Below, piece by piece: positions 1 through 8,598 of a DNA stretch of 64,000 nt. The stretch covers positions 1,798,001 through 1,862,000 of the forward strand of contig OZ253444.1 of NCBI GenBank assembly GCA_965261065.1, read 5' to 3'. This DNA comes from JAKZVK01 sp965261065. Lineage in GTDB: Bacteria > Acidobacteriota > Terriglobia > Bryobacterales > UBA6623. A program made the translations under genes and the position numbers. The notes beneath the pieces are model-generated. The model was not told the DNA's origin, searched no databases, and was given only the letters and a program-made list of their open reading frames with translations. Numbering within the stretch: the first letter of the stretch is position 1; every line of letters begins with the position of its first letter.

Positions 1-2
1 AC

Positions 3-1190
3 CGCGCCCTGACCCAGGAAGCGGGCGAAGCCATTCTGCTGGCCGATTTCTGGTCGCGGCGCATCCTCGAGGTCAACGAACAGGTCGGGCCGCTGACCGA
101 GGTTCCCCGCGACATTCTGCGGGGGCGGACGCTGGCCGACGTCATCCCGATCGAGGAGTGGAAGGACGCTGCCACGTTCGAAGCGATGACCCAGAGCGGC
201 CAGTTGCGCTACTCGAACGTCAGGCTCGAGAGCAGCCGGGGGGAGCCCAAATATATCGACGTCAGCGCTTCGCTCATCACGTACGGGGACAACCGCATCA
301 TCCAAGTGATTTGCCACGACGTGACCGAGCGCGAGCAGTTGGCCGAGCATCTGCGGCACCACGCCGAGGAGCTCGAACAGGAGGTCGCGGCGCGTACACT
401 CGACCTGCGGAACTCTCAAGCGCAGTTGGTGCAGCAGGAAAAGATGGCCGCGCTCGGCAAGCTCGTCGCGGGCATCGCTCACGAGATGAACACGCCGATT
501 GGGACGATTACGTCCAACGCCGATACGCTGAGCCGTTCGCTTGCCAGGCTGTCATCTACGTTGCAGTCCGGCGAGGTGCCCGAGTCGGTCCGCGCCCTGC
601 GCCCTCTCAAGCAGGTCCAGACCGTTCTCGAGGACATCGCGCGCATCAATCAGCTTGCCTGCGAAAGAATCATCAACATTGTCAGCAGCCTGCGGAACTT
701 TGCCCGACTCGACGAAGCCGACTTGAAGACCGCCGACCTGCACGAGGCCCTCGAAAGCACCCTCACCCTGGTGCATCACGAGCTGAAAAACCGCATCGAG
801 GTGGAGAAGGATTACGGCGATATTCCGGCGATCCGTTGCCATCCCAACCAGATCAACCAAGTGTTTATGAACCTGCTGGTCAACGCCTCCCAAGCGGTTG
901 ACGGGAAGGGCAAGATCTCGATTCGCACCTTCCGGGAAGGTGATATAGTGAATGTCCAATTTTCCGACAGCGGAGTAGGCATCCCTCCCGAAGACCTGCC
1001 CCGCATCTTCGATCCCGGCTTTACCACGAAAGGCGTTGGCGTGGGCACAGGCCTGGGGCTGTCGATCTGTTTCAAGATCGCGCAGGACCACGGCGGTAGG
1101 ATCGATGTCGAAAGCGAGGTCGGCCGGGGCTCGACGTTCACCGTCCGGCTGCCGATCCTGGAAGGCAGCGGAGAAAGAGACATCGGGTGA
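3..1190 (+). CDS. PAS-domain sensor histidine kinase (5' end outside window)
   Basis: The reading frame is open from the first bases of the window, so the N-terminus is missing. The first ~120 codons look like a PAS domain. A coiled-coil stretch (about nt 330-430) follows, then an H-box with the phospho-acceptor His in AHEMNTPIG (His codon at 480-482), an N-box (MNLLVNASQAV) and G-boxes (DSGVGIPP, GTGLGLSI). It should autophosphorylate in response to an unknown signal and pass the phosphate to a receiver; the next gene overlaps its stop by 4 bp (GTGA) and is a receiver protein, so the two are almost certainly a translationally coupled pair. The signal sensed cannot be read from the part present. 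Confidence 0.93.
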   Translation, partial: RALTQEAGEAILLADFWSRRILEVNEQVGPLTEVPRDILRGRTLADVIPIEEWKDAATFEAMTQSGQLRYSNVRLESSRGEPKYIDVSASLITYGDNRIIQVICHDVTEREQLAEHLRHHAEELEQEVAARTLDLRNSQAQLVQQEKMAALGKLVAGIAHEMNTPIGTITSNADTLSRSLARLSSTLQSGEVPESVRALRPLKQVQTVLEDIARINQLACERIINIVSSLRNFARLDEADLKTADLHEALESTLTLVHHELKNRIEVEKDYGDIPAIRCHPNQINQVFMNLLVNASQAVDGKGKISIRTFREGDIVNVQFSDSGVGIPPEDLPRIFDPGFTTKGVGVGTGLGLSICFKIAQDHGGRIDVESEVGRGSTFTVRLPILEGSGERDIG

Positions 1191-1669
1191 ACATGGCGGA
1201 GAGAACCCCTGTGATTGCAATTGTCGACGACGAGGAAATGGTCTTGACCAGCCTCCGGTCGTTTTTGCTGCTCGAGACCGAGTATGAGGTGCTGACCTAC
1301 AACGGGCCGGAAAAGGCGTTGGAAGAGGTCCGCCGGCAACCGATCGACCTCGTCATCAGCGATTACCTTATGCCCGGGATGAACGGCATCCAGTTCCTGC
1401 TGGAGGTCAAGAAGATCCATCCTTTCGCCACCCGAATTCTGCTCACCGGGTACGCCGACAAAGAGAACGCCATCAAAGCCATCAACGAAGTCGGCTTGTA
1501 CCAATACGTCGAGAAGCCCTGGGAGAACGAAGATCTTAGATTGGTGATTCAGAACGGCTTGGAACGGCGCTTCCTGATGGAAAAGCTGGAAGAGAAGATC
1601 AAAGAGGTACAGAACGTACAGCAGAACCTGCAGGAAATCCAGGCACAGATCATCAAGGCTTTCATGTAG
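1187..1669 (+). CDS. Response regulator receiver protein with C-terminal coiled coil
   Basis: A 160-residue protein with a single CheY-like receiver domain: acidic pocket in VDDEE, phospho-acceptor Asp in LVISDYLMPGMNG, the conserved Thr in LLTGY and the Lys in VEKPW. After the receiver there is only a helical, Glu/Gln-rich tail of about 35 residues and no DNA-binding or enzymatic output domain. Receivers with the KPW motif are common in RpfG-type and hybrid systems, but the HD-GYP domain is absent here. Start is GTG at 1187 overlapping the kinase stop, or ATG at 1193. It is the likely partner of the upstream kinase. Confidence 0.92.
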   Translation: MNMAERTPVIAIVDDEEMVLTSLRSFLLLETEYEVLTYNGPEKALEEVRRQPIDLVISDYLMPGMNGIQFLLEVKKIHPFATRILLTGYADKENAIKAINEVGLYQYVEKPWENEDLRLVIQNGLERRFLMEKLEEKIKEVQNVQQNLQEIQAQIIKAFM

Positions 1670-1684
1670 CTAGCCTAGGCTAGC
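1669..1684. repeat. 16-bp perfect CTAG-rich palindrome
   Basis: GCTAGCCTAGGCTAGC begins on the last base of the response-regulator stop codon and is a perfect inverted repeat containing three CTAG tetramers. A related fragment (GCTAGGCTAGGCC) lies at about 1819-1831, just before the next gene. It could be a transcription terminator stem or a protein site; there is no T-run. Confidence 0.4.
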
Positions 1685-1720
1685 AGCCTGTGGTGAAATC
1701 GAGAACGGCGCTGATCAAAA

Positions 1721-1747
1721 TGTAGGGGCACGGCATGCCGTGCCCGC
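1721..1747. repeat. Palindromic intergenic repeat, locus 1
   Basis: TGTAGGG flank followed by the perfect 20-bp palindrome GGGCACGGCATGCCGTGCCC (1726-1745). The same unit recurs at five other intergenic loci in the window, often as two inverted copies; here the second copy is degenerate (around 1771-1792). Confidence 0.75.
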
Positions 1748-1832
1748 CTGCTCGGCCTACCGCGACATGTAGGGCTGTCGACCGGGCGTGCCAGGTAACC
1801 TCACCCGCCCTACGGGCTGCTAGGCTAGGCCT

Positions 1833-2918
1833 ATGTACGACCCGAGGAGACCGGACACGGTAGTCCGGGGCGTGCTCGTCGCCGCCGGACTGATGGTCGT
1901 GATCGCCGGCATGCGGGAGGCGCAGTCGATTCTGCTGCCGTTTCTGATCTCTGTCTTCTTGGCCGTGATCGGCTCCGGTCCCATGTTGGCGCTCAAGCGG
2001 GTGGGGGTGCCGGCGAGGCTCGCCGTGTTGCTGATTGTCGCGGCCATGGTCGGCGTGGGTTTTGGGCTGGGTGCGCTGATCGGGACCTCGGTCAACGACT
2101 TTTCGGCTAACCTGCCTACCTACGAAACCCGCCTGCGGCAGGAATCGGCACAGGTGATCGGGTTGCTCGATGAGTGGGGCGTGGAGTTGGTCCCGTCGTT
2201 GGTGTTCGATATCGTAAACCCGGGCGCGGCGATGTCGATGGCGGCGCGGACGTTGACCGGGCTGGGCTCGGTCTTCACGAACGCGTTCTTGATCGTGCTG
2301 ACGGTCATATTCATGCTGCTCGAGGCGTCGAGCCTGCCTGGCAAGCTGCGACAGGCGTTCGGGGAAAAGGCTGCATCCTTTCCACAGGCTGCCGAGTTCA
2401 CCGATAGCGTCAAGCGTTACCTGGCGATCAAGACCGCGGTGAGCCTGGCCACGGGCTTGCTGATTGGAGGCTGGGTCTGGATGCTGGGGGTCGACTTCGC
2501 GCTGCTGTGGGGGTTGCTGGCCTTCCTGCTCAACTATATCCCGAACATCGGTTCGATCATCGCCGCCGTGCCGGCCGTGTTGCTCGCTCTCATACAGCTC
2601 GGGCCCGGCAAGGCTCTGATGGTCGCGGTGGCGTTCTTGGTGGTGAACTTCATCATGGGCAGCGTGATCGAGCCGCGGTTCATGGGCCGGGGACTGGGCT
2701 TGTCGACCCTGGTGGTGTTTCTCTCTCTGGTTTTCTGGGGCTGGGTGTGGGGCGCGGTCGGCATGCTGTTGTCCGTACCCTTGACGATGACGGTGAAGAT
2801 TGCGCTCGAAAGCCACGAGGACACCCGCTGGATCGCCGTTCTGTTGGGCCCTGAGGTGAAAGCGCCGCCGAGCGAGTCGGCCAAGCCCGCTAACGGGCTA
2901 GCGGCGGACGCCTCATGA
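1833..2918 (+). CDS. AI-2E family transporter (PerM-type membrane protein)
   Basis: A 361-residue polytopic membrane protein with about eight hydrophobic segments. The family signature is clear near residues 235-310: the LLNYIPNIGSIIAAVP stretch, then EPRFMGRGLGLSTLVV and FWGWVWGAVGMLLSVPL. The AI-2E/PerM family includes TqsA, which exports autoinducer-2, but most members have no proven substrate, and that is so here. The last codons overlap the next gene by 4 bp (ATGA), although the two products are functionally unrelated. Confidence 0.92.
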   Translation: MYDPRRPDTVVRGVLVAAGLMVVIAGMREAQSILLPFLISVFLAVIGSGPMLALKRVGVPARLAVLLIVAAMVGVGFGLGALIGTSVNDFSANLPTYETRLRQESAQVIGLLDEWGVELVPSLVFDIVNPGAAMSMAARTLTGLGSVFTNAFLIVLTVIFMLLEASSLPGKLRQAFGEKAASFPQAAEFTDSVKRYLAIKTAVSLATGLLIGGWVWMLGVDFALLWGLLAFLLNYIPNIGSIIAAVPAVLLALIQLGPGKALMVAVAFLVVNFIMGSVIEPRFMGRGLGLSTLVVFLSLVFWGWVWGAVGMLLSVPLTMTVKIALESHEDTRWIAVLLGPEVKAPPSESAKPANGLAADAS

Positions 2919-5893
2919 CGCCCCGGTTTCGGGTGATAATCTCTCAGGGGGAGGCTGGAGCTTTGATCCTTTCGGACCTGGTCCGCGCAATCCGGACCTT
3001 CAGCATCGCGGGTTTATGCGTCTCGCTGCTGGGAGCGGCGGAGCCGAGTACGCCTGCCTTCGAGTCCGACATTTTGCCGATCTTTGAAGCGAACTGCGTT
3101 GCCTGCCACGGTGAAGCATCGCTGCAGCAGGGGTTGGATCTGCGCACAGCCGCCGCGGTTCTCAAGGGCGGCAACTCGGGTCCCGCGATCCACCTAGGCT
3201 CGTCCGGCAAGAGCTTGCTTGTCGAAAAGCTCGTGACGGGGACGATGCCGCCCGGTGACAAGAAACTCCCAGAGAAGCAGGTCGACCTGATTCGGCGGTG
3301 GATCGACGCGGGCGCGGGCAGGTCCGGCGAGATGGCAACGGCCGCGGGCGGGCCGACCGTGACCGAGGTGGGCGTCACAGAGCGCGACGTCTTGCCGATT
3401 CTCCAGGCGGGCTGCCTGGCTTGCCACGGCAAACGCAAGCAGGAAGGGGGCCTCGACCTACGCACTCAGGCCAGCCGCTTGCGCGGAGGGAAATCCGGCC
3501 CCGCGCTCGTGCCCGGCAAGCCAAGCGACAGCTTGATCATTCAAAGAATCGCTTCCGGCGAGATGCCACCCCTGAAGCTGATACTCGAGAGCTCGGTGAA
3601 GTCGCCGACCGAGGCTCAACTCGATACGCTACGCCAATGGATCGCAGTGGGTTGCCCTCCGGCCCCGGGTCCGCCGGCGGACCGTGCGATGGTGTCCGAC
3701 GCCGACCGGAAGTTTTGGGCTTTTCAGCCGCCGAAGCGGCTCGAGGCGCCGAAGGTTCAGGAGCAGGAGTTGGTTCGCAATCCCGTCGATGCGTTCCTGC
3801 TTCGCAAGTTGGAAGGGAAGGGTCTGCGCTACTCGCCGCGAGCCACGCGCCACGAGCTTCTGCGCCGCGTCTACCTGGACCTTACCGGCATGCCGCCTTC
3901 GGTTGCCGAACGCAAGGCCTTTCTCAACGACGACCGCCCGGATGCGTATGACCAACTCGTCGACCGGCTGCTGGCGTCGCCCGAATACGGTGAACGCTGG
4001 GCGCGCCACTGGCTCGACCTGGCAGGCTACTCGGATTCGCGTGGAGTCGGCTTCCAAGACAAGATCCGCCCCTATGCCTGGCGCTTCCGCGACTACGTCA
4101 TCCGCTCGCTCAACAACGACAAGCCGTACGATCAGTTCCTGACCGAGCAGATCGCCGGCGACGAGCTATCGAACTACAAGAAGCAGGAACCCACGCAAGA
4201 GTTGATCGATCGGCTCGCGGCGACGGGCTTTCTGCGCACCACGCCCGACTCGACGTACGAGCCGGAGTTCGCCTACCTTGCCGAGCGCATGAACGTCGTG
4301 GCTGACACGGTGCAGGTGCTGAGCTCGTCGGTCATGGGCCTGACCGTCGGCTGTGCGCGTTGCCACGATCACAAGTACGACCCCATCCCGCAGCGCGACT
4401 ACTATCGCTTCAGCGCGATCTTGCAGACCGCTTTCGACCCCTACGACTGGCGCGTACCCGACGAACGCCGGGTCGATCTCGCGCTCGAGAGCGAGCGAAT
4501 CGAGATAAGCGAATTCAACAAGCCGATCGAAGCGGAGGTCGAGAGGCTCGAGACGTCGCTTGAGACGTTGGCAAAGCCGTTCCGCGAAGAGCTGCTCGCG
4601 AAAAGGCTCGCGGCTTTGCCCGAGGATCTCCGTAAAGATCTGCGGGCACTAGTCGCCACGCCGGAGGAGGAGAGAACCGCGGTCCAGAAGTATCTGGCCA
4701 AGAACTTCGAAGACGTGGTCGAGATCATCACCGAGGACCTGATCGCCGAGTTTGCCGCGTTCAAGGCAGCGGCCAAGCCCCTGCAAGAGCAACTCTCCAA
4801 AGCCAAGGCGAAGCTCAAGCCCAAGCCGTACGTCCGCGCGCTGACCGATACCGGCGGCGAGCCGTCGACACACTATCTGTTAGGCCGTGGCGAGGCGCTT
4901 TCGCCGGTCGAGCCGGTCGAGCCGGGCGTGCCGGCGGTGTTGCAAGTGGGGATCGAGCCTTATCAGGTGAAGCCGCCCCGGCCGGGAGCCGATACCAGCG
5001 GCCGGCGCCTGGCGCTGGCGCGTTGGCTGGGGCAGCCGAATCATCCCCTGACGTCCCGCGTGATGGTGAACCAGTTGTGGATGCGCCACTTCGGCCGCGG
5101 GCTTGTGGCGAGCCCCTCGAACTTCGGCCGGTCGGGGACACCGCCTTCGCATCCAGCTTTGCTCGATTGGCTGGCGACGGAGTTCGTCGCCAGCGGCTGG
5201 AGCCTGAAGCATATGCACCGGCTGATGGTCACCTCCACGGCCTACCGCCAGGCGTCGCGCAAGGACCCTGCGGCCACGGCGGCCGACCCCGGCAACGTCT
5301 TGCTCTCTCGCATGCCGCTGCGGCGCATGGATGCCGAGCAGCTCTACGACTCGATTCTGAAAGCGACGGGCCGGTGGAACCCGAAGCGGTTCGGTCCGCC
5401 CGAGCCGGTCGAGGTCAAGGAAAGCAAGGAGGTCGTCGCGAAAGGAACCGAGTCCGGTTTCCGTCGCAGCATCTACGTGCTTCAGCGCCGAACCACGCGG
5501 GTCTCCTTGATGGACGCCTACGATTTGCCGCACATGACGCCCAACTGCCTCGAGCGGCGCGAATCGACCGTGGCCACGCAGGCCTTGCACATGATGAACA
5601 GCGAGCAGATGTGGGACCACGCGCGGTATCTGGCGGGCCGCATCATCGACGAGGTCGGCTCCGACTCGCGGCGGCAGGTGGAGCAACTCTTCTTGCGCTT
5701 GTTCTCGCGCGCGCCGGAGGAGGCGGAGATCGAGCGTTCGCTCGAGACGCTGGAGGAACTGGCGGGGCATTGGCCCGAGCGGCTCGCGCAGGACGGCGTG
5801 AAGACGCCGATCGGCTGGACATCCCGCTGGCTGGCGCTGGCGGGCCTGTCCCATACGATGTTGAATTCCGCGGAGTTCTCGTTTATCGATTAG
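2915..5893 (+). CDS. DUF1549/DUF1553 protein with two planctomycete-type cytochrome c domains
   Basis: A large secreted protein of up to 992 residues. Two PSCyt1 (planctomycete cytochrome C) domains sit at the N-terminus, each with a CxxCH haem motif (CVACH near residue 60, CLACH near residue 166), followed by DUF1549 (about 265-480) and DUF1553 (about 690-970). The ATG at 2915 overlaps the transporter stop, but an in-frame TTG at 2963 preceded by a GGGGGAG site would place a clean signal peptide at the N-terminus and is probably the true start. Such proteins are usually paired with a DUF1501 protein, as here (next gene). The role is unproven; extracytoplasmic breakdown of complex substrates with haem-based electron transfer is commonly suggested. 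Confidence 0.93.
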   Translation: MTPRFRVIISQGEAGALILSDLVRAIRTFSIAGLCVSLLGAAEPSTPAFESDILPIFEANCVACHGEASLQQGLDLRTAAAVLKGGNSGPAIHLGSSGKSLLVEKLVTGTMPPGDKKLPEKQVDLIRRWIDAGAGRSGEMATAAGGPTVTEVGVTERDVLPILQAGCLACHGKRKQEGGLDLRTQASRLRGGKSGPALVPGKPSDSLIIQRIASGEMPPLKLILESSVKSPTEAQLDTLRQWIAVGCPPAPGPPADRAMVSDADRKFWAFQPPKRLEAPKVQEQELVRNPVDAFLLRKLEGKGLRYSPRATRHELLRRVYLDLTGMPPSVAERKAFLNDDRPDAYDQLVDRLLASPEYGERWARHWLDLAGYSDSRGVGFQDKIRPYAWRFRDYVIRSLNNDKPYDQFLTEQIAGDELSNYKKQEPTQELIDRLAATGFLRTTPDSTYEPEFAYLAERMNVVADTVQVLSSSVMGLTVGCARCHDHKYDPIPQRDYYRFSAILQTAFDPYDWRVPDERRVDLALESERIEISEFNKPIEAEVERLETSLETLAKPFREELLAKRLAALPEDLRKDLRALVATPEEERTAVQKYLAKNFEDVVEIITEDLIAEFAAFKAAAKPLQEQLSKAKAKLKPKPYVRALTDTGGEPSTHYLLGRGEALSPVEPVEPGVPAVLQVGIEPYQVKPPRPGADTSGRRLALARWLGQPNHPLTSRVMVNQLWMRHFGRGLVASPSNFGRSGTPPSHPALLDWLATEFVASGWSLKHMHRLMVTSTAYRQASRKDPAATAADPGNVLLSRMPLRRMDAEQLYDSILKATGRWNPKRFGPPEPVEVKESKEVVAKGTESGFRRSIYVLQRRTTRVSLMDAYDLPHMTPNCLERRESTVATQALHMMNSEQMWDHARYLAGRIIDEVGSDSRRQVEQLFLRLFSRAPEEAEIERSLETLEELAGHWPERLAQDGVKTPIGWTSRWLALAGLSHTMLNSAEFSFID

Positions 5894-5956
5894 CCTCTCA
5901 TGCATAGCGAAACGAGGACCTTGTTGCCGTCGGGCGGCGGTCGCACAAGCGACAAT

Positions 5957-6037
5957 GTAGGGGCACGGCATGCCGTGCCCGGCCGCTTGGAACGGGCGAC
6001 TCAACCCGAACGCGGGCACGGCATGCCGTGCCCCTAC
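5957..6037. repeat. Palindromic intergenic repeat, locus 2 (two inverted copies)
   Basis: Two perfect copies of GGGCACGGCATGCCGTGCCC (5961-5980 and 6014-6033), bounded on the outside by GTAGGGG and CCCCTAC, with a 33-nt spacer. The whole 81-bp unit can fold as one long hairpin. It lies between the DUF1553 and DUF1501 genes and is not coding. Confidence 0.85.
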
Positions 6038-6122
6038 TTTGCAGTTCGTCGATTTTGTTGGGATTTCGGGGGCGCAGCCCTTGACTGGCCAGAACCTGTC
6101 GCATTCTAGGAGCGAACATCCA

Positions 6123-7574
6123 ATGCAGCCCACGACCCAGCCGACGCGGCGCGATTTCTTCGCGCGGATTGCCGACGGTCTCCACGGCACCGCGCTGGCG
6201 TGTCTGCTGGGTAAGGATCTCTACTCGCCCGAGGCGGCGATCGCCGCCACCGCAGCCCCTGAGGTCTACGACCTCGCGGCCAAGCGACCTCACTTCGAGC
6301 CGAAGGCCAAGGCGGTGATCCAGCTCTTTATGAATGGGGGGCCGAGCCAGGTCGACCTGTTCGACCCGAAGCCGGCGCTCGACAAGTATGCGGGCACGAT
6401 GCCGACGCGTGACCTTGTCACGGATGTGCTTTTTTCGAAGGCCACCGGTGGCATCCTGCCGTCGCCGTACAAGTTCTCGAAACACGGTCAATCAGGGATC
6501 GAGCTTTCCGAGGTTCTGCCCCACACGGCGGGGGTCGTGGACGATATCGCCGTCATTCGCTCGATGTACAGCGAGCACATCAACCACGAGCCGGCGCTGT
6601 TCTTGATCCACACGGGCCGCCTGACGCCGAACCGCCCCTCTCTCGGGGCATGGGTCGCCTACGGCCTTGGGACCGCCAACCAAAACCTGCCTGCGTACGT
6701 CGTGCTCGATGACCCCAAGGGCTTGCCGATCAACGGCATCCAGAACTGGCAGTCGGCTTGGTTGCCGCCGATCTATCAGGGAACGAGGTTTCGCTCGGAA
6801 GGGGCGCCGGTACTCAATCTGGAGCCGCGTCCGGAGTGGCCGAGCCCGGTGCTGGAAGCCCAGCGCAAGCTGCTACGTTGGATGGACGACGCACACCGGA
6901 GCAAACGTCCCGATGAGCCTAACCTTGACGCGCGCATCTCAAGCTACGAATTGGCGGCGCGAATGCAGCTCGAGGCGACCGACGCGCTGGACTTGTCGCG
7001 CGAGAGCGAGCAGACCAAGCAGATGTACGGCCTCGACGACGAACAGACCCATTCCTACGGCAAGCGCTGCCTCATGGCCCGGCGGTTGGTCGAACGCGGC
7101 GTGCGTTTCGTTCAGATCTACATCGAGCAGCAGATCTGGGACAACCACTCCGAACTCGACAAGGGCTTGCGCTATTCCTGCCGCAAGACCGACAAGCCTG
7201 CCGCGGCCCTGCTGAAAGACCTCAAGCAGCGCGGCCTGCTCGATTCCACGCTGGTCGTCTGGGGTGGCGAGTTCGGGCGTCTGCCCATTGCGCAGGTTAC
7301 GGGTGACCTGTCGAAAGCGGGCCGGGACCACGGGCCGAGCGGCTTCAGCAGTTGGATGGCGGGTGGCGGCGTCAAAGGCGGGACGACCTACGGCGCAACC
7401 GACGAGCTGGGCCACAAGGCGGTGGAAGGGCGCGTGAGTGTCCACGACTACCACGCCACCATCCTGCATTTGCTGGGCATGAACTTCCGCGATTTAAGCT
7501 TCCATCGTCACGGCCTCGACGAACGCCTGACCGACCAGTTCCCCGCGCGGATCGTTTCCGAGATTCTCGCCTGA
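6123..7574 (+). CDS. DUF1501 domain-containing protein (Tat-exported)
   Basis: 483 residues from the ATG at 6123, which has an AGGAG site 11 nt upstream; the same frame is open further upstream only through the palindromic repeat. The N-terminus contains a twin-arginine-like motif (RRDFFARIADG), as is usual for the family. Family hallmarks include FMNGGPSQVDLFDPKP, the VVWGGEFGR motif and the HDYHATILHLLG motif near the C-terminus, features of an alkaline-phosphatase/sulfatase-like fold. It is the habitual partner of the DUF1549/DUF1553 protein just upstream, and both should act outside the cytoplasm. The substrate is unknown. Confidence 0.93.
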   Translation: MQPTTQPTRRDFFARIADGLHGTALACLLGKDLYSPEAAIAATAAPEVYDLAAKRPHFEPKAKAVIQLFMNGGPSQVDLFDPKPALDKYAGTMPTRDLVTDVLFSKATGGILPSPYKFSKHGQSGIELSEVLPHTAGVVDDIAVIRSMYSEHINHEPALFLIHTGRLTPNRPSLGAWVAYGLGTANQNLPAYVVLDDPKGLPINGIQNWQSAWLPPIYQGTRFRSEGAPVLNLEPRPEWPSPVLEAQRKLLRWMDDAHRSKRPDEPNLDARISSYELAARMQLEATDALDLSRESEQTKQMYGLDDEQTHSYGKRCLMARRLVERGVRFVQIYIEQQIWDNHSELDKGLRYSCRKTDKPAAALLKDLKQRGLLDSTLVVWGGEFGRLPIAQVTGDLSKAGRDHGPSGFSSWMAGGGVKGGTTYGATDELGHKAVEGRVSVHDYHATILHLLGMNFRDLSFHRHGLDERLTDQFPARIVSEILA

Positions 7575-7697
7575 TTTTTGTGGCGTTGGGATCTGGCGGG
7601 GCTACAATAAAGGAGACCCTAGCTCGGTCGAGAGGGAGAGACAGGGCAGGACGCTCGCCGAAGCCACTTATTGTCGAGGGAAAGAGAGGGCCATGAA

Positions 7698-7889
7698 ATG
7701 TCAGACCAGACCCTAGACCACCTGATCGAACAAGCCAGGAAGTACCGGATGACGCCCGAAGAACAGGAAGCACAGATCCAGAGCTTCGCCTACGGGAACA
7801 CGCACTTGGAGAACGAGTCGATCACCAGGGAAGACATAAGACAGGCAGCGGAATCACTCAGGGCGGAGCGTGCCACTACCGACTCCTAG
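7698..7889 (+). CDS. Small Fic-associated protein, probable antitoxin
   Basis: 63 residues from ATG 7698 (an in-frame TTG at 7671 is possible). It is charged and helical, with the stretch SFAYGNTHLENESITRE. Its 3' end overlaps the GTG start of the Fic gene by 20 nt, so the two are translationally coupled. In class I Fic systems such as VbhA/VbhT a small upstream protein supplies an inhibitory helix with an (S/T)xxxE(G/N) motif whose Glu blocks ATP binding; here NTHLEN has Glu-Asn in the right place but Asn instead of Ser/Thr. The antitoxin role is inference from position and this motif. A TACAAT hexamer at about 7602-7607 may be its -10 box. Confidence 0.75.
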   Translation: MSDQTLDHLIEQARKYRMTPEEQEAQIQSFAYGNTHLENESITREDIRQAAESLRAERATTDS

Positions 7890-8508
7890 GGGCCCCATCT
7901 ACCAAGACAACGACGACAAACGCAGGCAAGAGAGTCGCAACGGCTATATCCAAGCGGAGTTCGTTGTTGATCGGATTTCGGCGTGGGGTGCCGAATCATC
8001 GCTGACTGTCGATCTTCTTTGTGAACTTCAGCGGTTGGCGGTGAATCAGATCTACCGTTGTGCGGGGCACCTGCGGGATGGTCCGGTAGCGATAGGGGAC
8101 TCAATCCACACGCCCCCCAATTACTCCGAAGTTCGCTCTCTAGCAGAGGAGATGTGCCAGTACGTCAACGACGGCTGGGGCGAGAAAACGCCAATCCACC
8201 TTGCCTCGTACTTGATGTGGCGGATGAACTGGATTCATCCCTTCTTCGGAGGGAACGGACGAACAGCGCGGGCGGTGTCCTATTTGATTCTCTGCGCAAA
8301 GCTCGGATTCCTGGTGCCAGGCGAGACCACGGTCCCCGATCTGATCGTAGCGAACCGGCAACCATACTATACGGCGCTCAAATCAGCCGATGCATCTTGG
8401 GAGCAGGGGAAACTCGATCTATCCGACATGGAGAAGCTCATGTCGGACCTACTTGGGAAGCAACTAGTCCAGGTTCACAATCAAGCTACCGGGCGCCCTG
8501 GCCAATAG
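7870..8508 (+). CDS. Fic domain protein (probable AMP transferase)
   Basis: 212 residues with a complete Fic active-site motif, HPFFGGNGRTAR (consensus HPFxxGNGRxxR), near residue 125. Fic enzymes usually transfer AMP from ATP to a hydroxyl side chain of a target protein; some bacterial toxins of this family AMPylate gyrase and topoisomerase IV. The protein is short, without extra domains, and lacks an obvious inhibitory motif of its own at the N- or C-terminus, which fits inhibition in trans by the small upstream protein. The GTG start lies inside the upstream gene. The target is unknown. Confidence 0.92.
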   Translation: MPLPTPRGPIYQDNDDKRRQESRNGYIQAEFVVDRISAWGAESSLTVDLLCELQRLAVNQIYRCAGHLRDGPVAIGDSIHTPPNYSEVRSLAEEMCQYVNDGWGEKTPIHLASYLMWRMNWIHPFFGGNGRTARAVSYLILCAKLGFLVPGETTVPDLIVANRQPYYTALKSADASWEQGKLDLSDMEKLMSDLLGKQLVQVHNQATGRPGQ

Positions 8509-8598
8509 GATCTGCGGCAGCCTGAATGCGCTTCGTGTCAGCGGGAAGGGCCCCACAACCCGGGTTAGTGGGCCGAATCGGTGTGATGTAATAAGGCG

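Noticed and set aside
1680..2816. 378-residue minus-strand frame
   Set aside because: His/Arg/Gln-rich shadow of the AI-2E transporter running into the palindromic repeat.
5898..6190. Recurrent peptides such as GARHAVP and GHGMPCPY in short frames
   Set aside because: They are translations of the palindromic intergenic repeat, not protein motifs.
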